A stretch of 64,000 nt of DNA, taken from contig NZ_CP133217.1 of NCBI RefSeq assembly GCF_030930995.1, positions 2,160,001 to 2,224,000 on the forward strand, given 5' to 3'. The notes below the pieces were generated by a model. The model made no database searches, was not told the DNA's origin, and was given only the letters and a program-made list of their open reading frames with translations. This stretch comes from Thiothrix subterranea (GTDB lineage Bacteria; Pseudomonadota; Gammaproteobacteria; Thiotrichales; Thiotrichaceae). The position numbers and the translations under genes were made by a program. Positions 57,807 through 64,000 of this stretch are shown here, piece after piece (the stretch's first letter is position 1; each line of letters begins with the position of its first letter).

Positions 57807-58975
57807 AATTGCGCTACCACTTTGATTTTGCTATCCACACTGAGGGCTTTGCTGGTGTAGACCACGATGGTGTCATCCGCCTGCAAGCCGCTGAGAATTT
57901 CTACCTGACCGTCGAGTGACTGGATGCCCGTTTGCACCGGGGTGAATTGCAGGCTGTTGTCAGGGTTGAGTTTCCATACGCCGGATTGCCCCGTTTGTTG
58001 CTGAATAGCGGCGTTGGGAATCACCAGCGCGGAATCTTTTTGTCCGGTTTGCAGGGTGACTTCCGCCAGTTCGCCAGAGGATAACGCGGCGGGAACAGGG
58101 GTGAACGCGATGCCGACAATGCGTTCTTCGGTGACGCTATCGCTTAACGGTTCGATGCGTACCAGCTTGCCGGGTAAGGCTTGTTGCGGGGCAGAACGCA
58201 GGGTGATGCTTGCCGTTTGCCCCGCTTGTAAACCCAAGGCAAGGCTTTGGTCGATGCGGGCTTTGACCCAATAACTTTGCGGGTCAGCAAGGGTGAGAAC
58301 CGCCTGACCTGCAACCAGCGTTGTGCCCGGTTCGGCATCGCGGGTGGTGATCATGCCTGCCACGGGCGCGGTCAGGGTGAGGTTGGCTTGTTGCTGGCGC
58401 AAGGCTTGCTGCTCGGCTTGCAGGCGTTGCTGTTCCTTTTTGGCGACAGCGGCGGCGGCATGGCTGGCTTCCACTGCGGCTTGGGTAACAGCTAAATCTT
58501 GCTGGCGGGCATCGCTGCTGCTTTGGCTGACGAGGGCTTTGGCGGCAAGGCTTTGCTGGCGCTGGGCTTCGTGCTGGGCAAGGTTGAAACGGGCGTTCGC
58601 TTCCTTGGTTTGCGCGTTGGCACTGGCGATGCTGGCAGTGGCGCGTTCGGCGGCTAGACCAGCGGCTTGAATGCGGGAATCGAGGTCAACCGCATCCATG
58701 ATTGCCAAGGTTTGCCCCGCTTGCACGCTGTCACCGACATCGACCAACACTTGCTGGACGCGCCCCGCAGCGGTGGGGCCGATGCGGTAGTTATAACGCG
58801 CTTCCACCGTGCCAATGCCAAACACGCTGGCACTGATGGCTTGGTTTGTCACCGTCGCCACCGTGATGCGGGTGGCTGCCATTGGCCCTTGTTGGGTCAC
58901 GACCCAGCCAAAACCGCCCAGCACCACCACGACAATCAGCGGTAACAGGATTTTTTTCAATAACGGCGATGTCAT
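57803..58975 (-). CDS. HlyD-type periplasmic adaptor of the ABC exporter
   Basis: 390 residues from the ATG at 58975. There is an N-terminal anchor (LLKKILLPLIVVVVLGGFGW), then GRVQQVLVDVGDSVQAGQTL (half lipoyl domain), a long coiled-coil hairpin rich in Ala/Gln (about 110-215), the second half LTAPVAGMITTRDAEPGTTL and a beta barrel. It links the permease to the cell envelope. The start overlaps the tetR stop (ATGA). Confidence 0.9.
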   Translation of the reverse strand: MTSPLLKKILLPLIVVVVLGGFGWVVTQQGPMAATRITVATVTNQAISASVFGIGTVEARYNYRIGPTAAGRVQQVLVDVGDSVQAGQTLAIMDAVDLDSRIQAAGLAAERATASIASANAQTKEANARFNLAQHEAQRQQSLAAKALVSQSSSDARQQDLAVTQAAVEASHAAAAVAKKEQQRLQAEQQALRQQQANLTLTAPVAGMITTRDAEPGTTLVAGQAVLTLADPQSYWVKARIDQSLALGLQAGQTASITLRSAPQQALPGKLVRIEPLSDSVTEERIVGIAFTPVPAALSSGELAEVTLQTGQKDSALVIPNAAIQQQTGQSGVWKLNPDNSLQFTPVQTGIQSLDGQVEILSGLQADDTIVVYTSKALSVDSKIKVVAQL

Positions 58976-59592
58976 GGCGCAACCTCCTGACGGATAGCAC
59001 TTAAATACAATGCCCACACGCCCGCCATCATGGGCTGAATGCTGGTGCTTGAACCCAGCAACATGGCTTGCATCACCAAGCCCTGAATCGAGCCGATGAA
59101 TAAGGTGGCAGCACTGCGTTCCTCCAGATTTGGCGAAACTTGCCCGGCGGTTTTGGCTTGCTGGAGTACGCGGATCAGAATGCCGCTGTAGGTTTGCAAC
59201 ATCGCCGCGACTTGCTGCTTGACGGGGGAATCGGCGGGTCGTTGCAGCTCGTTGAAAATGAAGCGCGGCACGCCGGGGTTTTCCTGCACAAATTGCAGGT
59301 GGGCGCGGAAAATGTTACCGAGGCTGGTCAGCGGGTCAGGGGATGACTGCGCCGCCGTTTGCACCAAGGGCAGCAAGGTGGCTTCCAGCCATTGCGCCAC
59401 GTTCAACCAAATTGCCTGTTTGTTGGGAAAATGGCGGAACACCGCACCTTGGCTCAAACCAACAGCTTTGGCAATGTCGGTGGTGGTAATACTGGCGGGT
59501 TCTTGTTGTGCCGCTAATGTCAGTACTGCCTGCACCATTTCGGCTTGGCGGGCTTCGGCTGGTTGGCGTAGGGAAACGGTGGCAGCATTCAT
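58972..59592 (-). CDS. TetR-family repressor of the ABC export operon
   Basis: 206 residues. The N-terminal helix-turn-helix is SITTTDIAKAVGLSQGAVFR followed by HFPNKQAIWL. The C-terminal ligand domain includes FVQENPGVPRFIFNELQRP. It is the first gene of an eight-gene set and lies 19 bp after a perfect palindrome, so it probably represses its own operon. The inducer is unknown. Confidence 0.9.
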   Translation of the reverse strand: MNAATVSLRQPAEARQAEMVQAVLTLAAQQEPASITTTDIAKAVGLSQGAVFRHFPNKQAIWLNVAQWLEATLLPLVQTAAQSSPDPLTSLGNIFRAHLQFVQENPGVPRFIFNELQRPADSPVKQQVAAMLQTYSGILIRVLQQAKTAGQVSPNLEERSAATLFIGSIQGLVMQAMLLGSSTSIQPMMAGVWALYLSAIRQEVAP

Positions 59593-59610
59593 GGCAGGTA
59601 TTCCAGTGTT

Positions 59611-59636
59611 TATGTTAGCGAGTACTTACTAACATA
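59611..59636. promoter_or_regulatory. TetR-type operator
   Basis: TATGTTAG (59611-59618) and CTAACATA (59629-59636) are perfect inverted arms, with a further central AGTACT palindrome. Located 19 bp before tetR, the size and symmetry are those of TetR operators. Confidence 0.8.
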
Positions 59637-59671
59637 ATGCGACGGACACGGGCGGAATGCAACCCCTGCGT

Positions 59672-61396
59672 TTACCGCCCGGTCAGCAACGCATACAACT
59701 GCGGTAATTTCTGCGGCAACTCTTCCGCTTTTTTCACCAACACCCAGCCGTTTTGCCCAAACAAACGTGGCAAATAATCTTCCGCCTTGTCGTCAATGGT
59801 GACGCAAAACGGTTTCAAACCCTTGCGCCGCGCTTCCTGTAACGCCATGCGCGTATCTTCCAGTCCGTAACGCCCTTCGTAAATGTCGAGGTCATTGGGC
59901 TTGCCATCGGTCAGCAGCAACAGCAGTTTTTGTTGCGACGGCTCGGCTTCCAGCAATTGCGTGGCATGGCGGATTGCAGCACCCATGCGAGTGTAATAGC
60001 CGGGTTGGGTTGCCATAATGCGCCCGCGTACTTGCCCGTCGTAGCGTTCGGTGAACTTTTTCAGGTGGTAAAGGCGCACGTTCTGGCGGTTGACGGATGC
60101 AAAGCCGTACAGCGCGAAACGGTCGCGGGTGGCGCTCAGGCTTTCCGCAAACAGGATGAGTGCGTCACGCACCACATCCACCACCCGTGAGGTATTGCTG
60201 ACCCAACTGTCGGTGGACATCGAAAAATCCGCCAGCAACAGACACGACAAATCGCGCCCTTGTTTGCGGCAATCGCGGTAGACCATCGGCATATCGACTT
60301 GCCCGCGCTGGCGTTCGGTGAGGTGCAGAATGTAGCTGTCGGTGTCGAGTTCCGCGCCGTCTTGCTGGTGGTTGCGCCATTCGCGGCGCGGTTGCAAGGC
60401 TTCAAAGCGGTGACGTAGTTGGCGGGCGGCGGCTTGTAAATGGGCGGGCAGCGCGAGTTCTTGCGCACCACGCGGGAGCATGATTTGTAGGCGGCAATGG
60501 CCGGGCAACAGGCGTTGCTTGCGGTAATCCCATTCGGGGAGTGGGATGCCTTCGCCTTGCGGAATGTCGTCGTATTCGGCGTTGGGTAAATCCAGATCGA
60601 GTTTGATTTTCTGGGAACTGGCTTTGCGGTCATGCGCTACGGTGATCACATCCATGTCGGCGGCGGCGCGGGCGGCATCGTCGTTGGGGTCTTCGTCGGT
60701 GGTGCGGTTAACGGGGGTGTATTCTGTCCATGAAAACAGGCTTTCAAGGCGGAACATTAATAAGCCGCTGTTACCGTCGGGCATGTTGGTGCGTTCGGCG
60801 CGTTGGCGTTTGCTGCTGGCGACGGGGGCTTGGCTGTTGGGGTTGGGTTCGGGGGGAGGGGGTTCTGCCAAGGAAACCGGCGTGTTGGGTGGGGAGGTGT
60901 TGGGCGGCAGAATTAGGGTTAGGGGGAGTTCGGTAGCTTCGGGGTGGAGGGTTTGCCATGCGGTGAGGAGGCGTTGGTGGCGGGATTTTGAAGAGGGCGT
61001 ATGCCATACGCCCCTACAAGAGGGATCTTCCGTAGGGGCGTATGGCATACGCCCTTCTTCGCTCCCTAACACCGCCAACCACAAATACATCTCGCGATTC
61101 AATTCACGTTGCGGAAACAGCGCAATGCTATCGGGCAAATTCAGGCTTTCCGCATCACGCCATGCTGCTTGCGTTTTCAGCCCTGTTCCGGCAATGCGTT
61201 GCATGAGATTGCGCGGGGCATTGCTGGCAACGTCGGTGCTTTGGCGGATTTGTAACCCCGCGTCACCGCTCAAAGCGCGTAACACAATGCCGAGGGTTTT
61301 GCGCATTTCATCCAAATTGACCTGCGCTTGTGGGTATTCGTGGTTTACACTGCGAGTTACCCACTTGTGCCAAACTTTACCGACCCATTCTTCCAT
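59672..61396 (-). CDS. norD: NorD-type VWA protein for nitric oxide reductase activation
   Basis: 574 residues. NorD has a C-terminal VWA domain with MIDAS at about residue 389 (LLLADFSMSTDSWVSNTSRV), TRMGAAIRHATQLLEAEPSQ and LLLLLTDGKPNDLDIYEGRY. With NorQ it activates nitric oxide reductase by metal loading. Residues about 114-136 contain GRMPYAPTEDPSCRGVWHTP, the translation of a long palindromic repeat, in frame. The proline-rich linker (PPNTSPPNTPVSLAEPPPPE) is variable. It is divergent from dnr with only 16 bp between starts. norCB is not in the window. Confidence 0.93.
   Translation of the reverse strand: MEEWVGKVWHKWVTRSVNHEYPQAQVNLDEMRKTLGIVLRALSGDAGLQIRQSTDVASNAPRNLMQRIAGTGLKTQAAWRDAESLNLPDSIALFPQRELNREMYLWLAVLGSEEGRMPYAPTEDPSCRGVWHTPSSKSRHQRLLTAWQTLHPEATELPLTLILPPNTSPPNTPVSLAEPPPPEPNPNSQAPVASSKRQRAERTNMPDGNSGLLMFRLESLFSWTEYTPVNRTTDEDPNDDAARAAADMDVITVAHDRKASSQKIKLDLDLPNAEYDDIPQGEGIPLPEWDYRKQRLLPGHCRLQIMLPRGAQELALPAHLQAAARQLRHRFEALQPRREWRNHQQDGAELDTDSYILHLTERQRGQVDMPMVYRDCRKQGRDLSCLLLADFSMSTDSWVSNTSRVVDVVRDALILFAESLSATRDRFALYGFASVNRQNVRLYHLKKFTERYDGQVRGRIMATQPGYYTRMGAAIRHATQLLEAEPSQQKLLLLLTDGKPNDLDIYEGRYGLEDTRMALQEARRKGLKPFCVTIDDKAEDYLPRLFGQNGWVLVKKAEELPQKLPQLYALLTGR
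60994..61055. repeat. Long palindromic repeat (MITE-like) inside norD
   Basis: Inverted arms of 23 bp, perfect: AGGGCGTATGCCATACGCCC plus CTA at 60994-61016, and TAGGGGCGTATGGCATACGC plus CCT at 61033-61055. Each arm is itself nearly palindromic (GGGCGTATG/CATACGCCC). The 16-bp centre is CAAGAGGGATCTTCCG. It adds about 21 codons to norD without breaking the frame. Confidence 0.88.
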
Positions 61397-61412
61397 TGTT
61401 AGCCTTCATTGC

Positions 61413-62105
61413 ATGAAATTTGATAATTACACCCTGACTGTCTTGCACCGCTCGCCCTTGTTTCGCGCCCTTGAACCGGATCAGTTCAATGCCTTGGTGG
61501 ATACCGCGCATTTGTATACCTTGAACGAAGGTGAATTCCTGTTTCGGCAGGGCGATCCGCTGAATGAGGTGTTCGTTGACATCAAGGGCTTTATGAAACT
61601 GTTTCGTCTTACCCCGAATGGCGATGAGAAAGTGGTAGACATTATTGCCCCCGGTAGCAGTTTCGCCGAAGCGGTGTTGTTCATGGGCGGGCAGCAATAT
61701 CCGGTACACGCGGTGGCGCTCAAACCCGCCATCGTTGTCGGCATCAATGCAGCGCAATACGAACAAATGCTGCGATCTTCCATCGACCTGTGCTTCGGCA
61801 TGATGGGGCTGATGAGCCGCAGGATGCACTGGCTGCTGAACGAAGTTGACCGTTTGACGCTGCATAATGCCACTTTCCGCCTCGTGATTTGGTTGCTGGA
61901 AATGCGGTGCAGTGATGCTGCTTGTGACCGCATTGTGCTGGATGTGCCGAAGCACGTCGTGGCTTCGCGCCTGTCGATCAAGCCGGAAACGTTCTCGCGC
62001 ATCCTCAAACGCCTCACCAGCCAAGAACTGATTGCGGTGAATGATCAGCATATTACCTTGCTGGATGTGGCGGCGCTGGAAGCGTTGGTACGCATCGAGC
62101 TTTAA
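61413..62105 (+). CDS. dnr: DNR-type Crp/Fnr regulator (nitric oxide response)
   Basis: 230 residues from the ATG at 61413. Much longer upstream extensions run over norD and are rejected. The sensor domain has HRSPLFRALEPDQFNALVDT, NEGEFLFRQGDPLNEVFVDI and PGSSFAEAVLFMGGQQYPVH. The helix-turn-helix is KHVVASRLSIKPETFSRILK with the E-x2-SR recognition pattern of FNR/DNR proteins. The four N-terminal cysteines of FNR are absent, so it does not carry an oxygen-sensing cluster; this and the nor context indicate a DNR-type NO sensor. It probably binds TTGAT-N4-(A/G)TCAA boxes at 49745 and 63004. Confidence 0.9.
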   Translation: MKFDNYTLTVLHRSPLFRALEPDQFNALVDTAHLYTLNEGEFLFRQGDPLNEVFVDIKGFMKLFRLTPNGDEKVVDIIAPGSSFAEAVLFMGGQQYPVHAVALKPAIVVGINAAQYEQMLRSSIDLCFGMMGLMSRRMHWLLNEVDRLTLHNATFRLVIWLLEMRCSDAACDRIVLDVPKHVVASRLSIKPETFSRILKRLTSQELIAVNDQHITLLDVAALEALVRIEL

Positions 62106-62944
62106 GCGAAAAATGTGTTAACCACTTCCATCAAGGCTTCCACCGTTTCGGGGTCATCGGTCAGCGGCTCGACCAGTGCAGCGCGACAGGCTGCGAGTGG
62201 CTCGAAACCGTCCTGCATCAGCGTGGCAGTGTAGACCAGCAAACGGGTGGAGGCAGATTCTTCCAGATCGTGTTCTTTCAACACCCGCAACGCATTTGCC
62301 AGCTTGACCAGTTGCGCAGCGAGTTGGGTATCCACACCGGTTTCTTGCGCCACAATACGGGTTTCGATCTCTGGTTTGGGATAGTCGAAACGCAGTGCCA
62401 CGAAACGCTGGCGGGTAGAGGGTTTCATGCCCTTGAGCAAATTCTGGTAGCCGGGATTGTAGGACACCACCAGCATGAATTCGGGTGGGGCGTGCAAGGT
62501 TTCGCCAGTACGTTCGATGGGCAGGATGCGGCGGTTGTCGGAAAGTGGGTGCAAGATCACGGTGGTATCTTTACGGGCTTCCACCACTTCGTCCAGATAG
62601 CAGATTGCACCTTCGCGCACGGCACGGGTTAAGGGGCCGTCGTTCCAGTAGGTTTCGCCATCGCCGATGAGATGCCGCCCGACCAAATCTGCCGCGCTTA
62701 AATCGTCGTGGCAGGCAACCGTGTACAGCGGCCTGCCCAGTTTGGCTGCCATGTGTTCGACGAAGCGGGTTTTGCCGCAACCCGTGGGGCCTTTGAGCAA
62801 TACCGGCAATTGACGGCGGAAGGCGTGTTCAAACAGCGTCACTTCCTGCGCTTGTGCTTGGTAGTGGGGGATGGCGGCAGTCATTACAGATGGAAACGCC
62901 GTCTCATGTTCACCTTGATGATAGTAAGGTTCAGTGTAAGCCAT
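62102..62944 (-). CDS. norQ: NorQ/CbbQ-type AAA+ ATPase
   Basis: 280 residues from the ATG at 62944; other starts lie further up. Walker A is VLLKGPTGCGKTRFVEHMAA, Walker B is REGAICYLDEVVEARKDTTV, sensor 1 is FMLVVSYNPGYQNLLKGMKP, and the arginine-finger region is STRQRFVALRFDYP. The C-terminal CbbQ domain is ESASTRLLVYTATLMQDG. It works with NorD. It lies tail-to-tail with dnr (4-bp overlap) and has a DNR-type box upstream. Confidence 0.93.
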   Translation of the reverse strand: MAYTEPYYHQGEHETAFPSVMTAAIPHYQAQAQEVTLFEHAFRRQLPVLLKGPTGCGKTRFVEHMAAKLGRPLYTVACHDDLSAADLVGRHLIGDGETYWNDGPLTRAVREGAICYLDEVVEARKDTTVILHPLSDNRRILPIERTGETLHAPPEFMLVVSYNPGYQNLLKGMKPSTRQRFVALRFDYPKPEIETRIVAQETGVDTQLAAQLVKLANALRVLKEHDLEESASTRLLVYTATLMQDGFEPLAACRAALVEPLTDDPETVEALMEVVNTFFA

Positions 62945-63003
62945 TGTCATACCCTTTGAAGTCAAGCATGGCGCAAGGGTAGGGCATGGCGACGCGGGGG
63001 ACA

Positions 63004-63017
63004 TTGATTCAGGTCAA
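63004..63017 (-). promoter_or_regulatory. DNR-type box upstream of norQ
   Basis: TTGAT-TCAG-GTCAA, one base from the perfect FNR/DNR palindrome, centred 66 bp before the norQ start. The form TTGAT-N4-GTCAA is known for DNR-controlled nor genes. Confidence 0.78.
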
Positions 63018-63023
63018 GGATGT

Positions 63024-63125
63024 TGCGGTGAATAGTGGGGTTAATCGCCGCAAATTATGCGGTGAATAGGCTTGCGTTTGCGGTGATTAGGTTTTATAAA
63101 CACCATCATAGCTGCGGTGATTACG
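63024..63125. repeat. Four direct and one inverted copies of TGCGGTGA(A/T)TA before the Fic gene
   Basis: TGCGGTGAATA at 63024 and 63058, TGCGGTGATTA at 63079 and 63113 (spacings 34, 21 and 34 bp), and the inverted near-copy TTAATCGCCGCA at 63041-63052. The last copy ends at the base before the Fic ATG. This looks like an operator array for an unknown regulator. No clear ribosome site is visible. Confidence 0.6.
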
Positions 63126-64000
63126 ATGAAATGGATACACGAACAACCTGATTGGCCTCATTTTTACTGGGATGACAAAGCCTTAAGCACCCCGTTAGCA
63201 TCGGTGCGCCATCAGCAAGGGCGGTTGCTGGGGCGCATGGAGGCATTGGGCTTTTCATTCCAGATGGAAGCCAGTTTGAATGCGCTGACCAATGACGTGG
63301 TGAAATCGTCTGCCATTGAAGGTGAGCGACTCAACCGTGCGGAAGTCCGGTCGTCGATTGCCCGCAAATTGGGGATGGATCAGGGCGGGCATTTGCCTGC
63401 CAGCCGCCACGTGGAGGGCATTGTCGAAGTGATGTTGGATGCGACGCAGGCTTACCAACAAGCGTTGACCGAAGAACGTTTATGCGCGTGGCACTGCGCT
63501 TTGTTTCCGAGCGGTTTCAGTGGCATGACCCCGATTATGGTGGGCATGTGGCGACCACCTTCGGCGGGGGCAATGCAGGTTATATCCGGTGGCTACGGGC
63601 GTACACGGGTGCATTTTGAAGCACCAGAAGCCACCCGCTTGCCAGAGGAAATGGCGGCGTTTTTGGATTGGTTCGCGGCTGATGGCGGGCTTGACCCGGT
63701 GCTGAAAGCGGGCGTGGCGCATTTTTGGTTTATTACCTTGCACCCGTTTGAGGATGGTAACGGGCGCATTGCCAGAGCGATTGCGGATATGGCGTTGGCA
63801 CGGGCGGATCAAACGCCGCAGCGATTTTACAGCATGTCGGCGCAAATTGAAGCCGAACGCAAACACTACTATGAGCAATTGGAACGCCAGCAACGCGGTT
63901 CGCTGGATATTACGCCGTGGCTTGGCTGGTTTTTGGGGTGTCTGGAGCGGGCAATTGTGAGTGCTGGGGAGGCGTTGGGCGCGGTGTTGCACAAAGCTAA
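63126..64000 (+). CDS. Fic-family protein with built-in inhibitory helix (3' end outside window)
   Basis: 291 residues are visible from the ATG at 63126 and the frame is still open at the window end. The N-terminal DUF4172-like part reads MKWIHEQPDWPHFYWDDKAL. The inhibitory motif is VVKSSAIEGERL, matching (S/T)xxxE(G/N) of class II Fic proteins. The catalytic motif is LHPFEDGNGRIARAIADMAL, complete (HxFx(D/E)GNGRxxR). The flap region is MWRPPSAGAMQVISGGYGR. It would AMPylate an unknown target and is normally autoinhibited. Unrelated in layout to the YhfG-Fic pair at 52548-53304. Confidence 0.93.
   Translation, partial: MKWIHEQPDWPHFYWDDKALSTPLASVRHQQGRLLGRMEALGFSFQMEASLNALTNDVVKSSAIEGERLNRAEVRSSIARKLGMDQGGHLPASRHVEGIVEVMLDATQAYQQALTEERLCAWHCALFPSGFSGMTPIMVGMWRPPSAGAMQVISGGYGRTRVHFEAPEATRLPEEMAAFLDWFAADGGLDPVLKAGVAHFWFITLHPFEDGNGRIARAIADMALARADQTPQRFYSMSAQIEAERKHYYEQLERQQRGSLDITPWLGWFLGCLERAIVSAGEALGAVLHKA

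Noticed and set aside
60546-61412. N-terminal extension of the DNR-type regulator over norD
   Set aside because: The extension is antisense to norD and lacks any domain; family members begin near the ATG at 61413.
63024-63125. CRISPR array
   Set aside because: The unit is only about 11 bp, one copy is inverted, spacings are unequal and no cas genes are present.

Overview
The window looks like chromosome from a sulfur-oxidising, nitrate-respiring gammaproteobacterium, most likely of the Thiothrix group. This is an inference. It rests on rpoD followed by a CAU-anticodon tRNA, a complete narXL-narKK-narGHJI locus, two DsrC-family proteins, a persulfide-handling operon, and short palindromic repeats embedded in coding genes. 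No ribosomal RNA or CRISPR array is visible.

Layout. 1-1.7 kb: the 3' part of rpoD and a tRNA. 1.7-12.3 kb: a decayed P2-like prophage. It holds capsid gpN, terminase gpM, a gpO interrupted by an IS3-family element with a 3-bp target duplication, two copies in opposite orientation of one IS4-family element, a BrnT/BrnA toxin-antitoxin pair, a ProQ/FinO-domain protein and a 5'-truncated tyrosine integrase that abuts narL. 12.25-27 kb: the nitrate respiration locus, with sensor-regulator narXL on the minus strand, then on the plus strand two NarK transporters, a cysteine-free DsrC-like protein, narGHJI, a PpiC-type foldase and, after a structured leader, moaA. 27-32.9 kb: seven tightly overlapping MoxR/Bat genes on the minus strand. 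32.9-40 kb: an MFS transporter diverging from a persulfide operon (DsrE-like, ArsR-rhodanese fusion, persulfide dioxygenase, a secreted protein, a TlpA-like thioredoxin), then a short Crp-type regulator, a C-terminal-heme cytochrome, a DUF4395 membrane protein and a degenerate metallo-beta-lactamase-fold gene with an in-frame stop in its signal peptide. 40-45 kb: a heavy-metal RND efflux operon. 45-48.4 kb: a chromate operon (chrB, chrA, rhodanese, ChrB-like). 48.5-52.5 kb: a nitric-oxide and sulfur cluster (DsrC-like, TDT transporter, truncated hemoglobin, nnrS with an FNR/DNR-type box, divergent LysR). 52.5-53.3 kb: a YhfG-Fic pair. 53.4-59.6 kb: a TetR-controlled ABC export operon with a patatin-like lipoprotein. 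59.7-64 kb: norD, a DNR-type regulator, norQ and a second, self-inhibited Fic protein that runs off the end.

How it fits together. NarX/NarL would sense nitrate or nitrite and act on the narK promoter region. The NarK proteins move nitrate in and nitrite out, and NarGHI reduces nitrate at the inner face of the membrane. NarJ, the PpiC protein and MoaA serve assembly and cofactor supply. NnrS, truncated hemoglobin, NorD/NorQ and the DNR-type regulator form the nitric oxide side, although norCB itself is not in the window. The recurring DsrC-like, DsrE-like, rhodanese and persulfide dioxygenase genes suggest that sulfur-carrier chemistry is linked to nitrogen-oxide respiration here. The cysteine-less DsrC relative inside the nar operon is the most unusual part.
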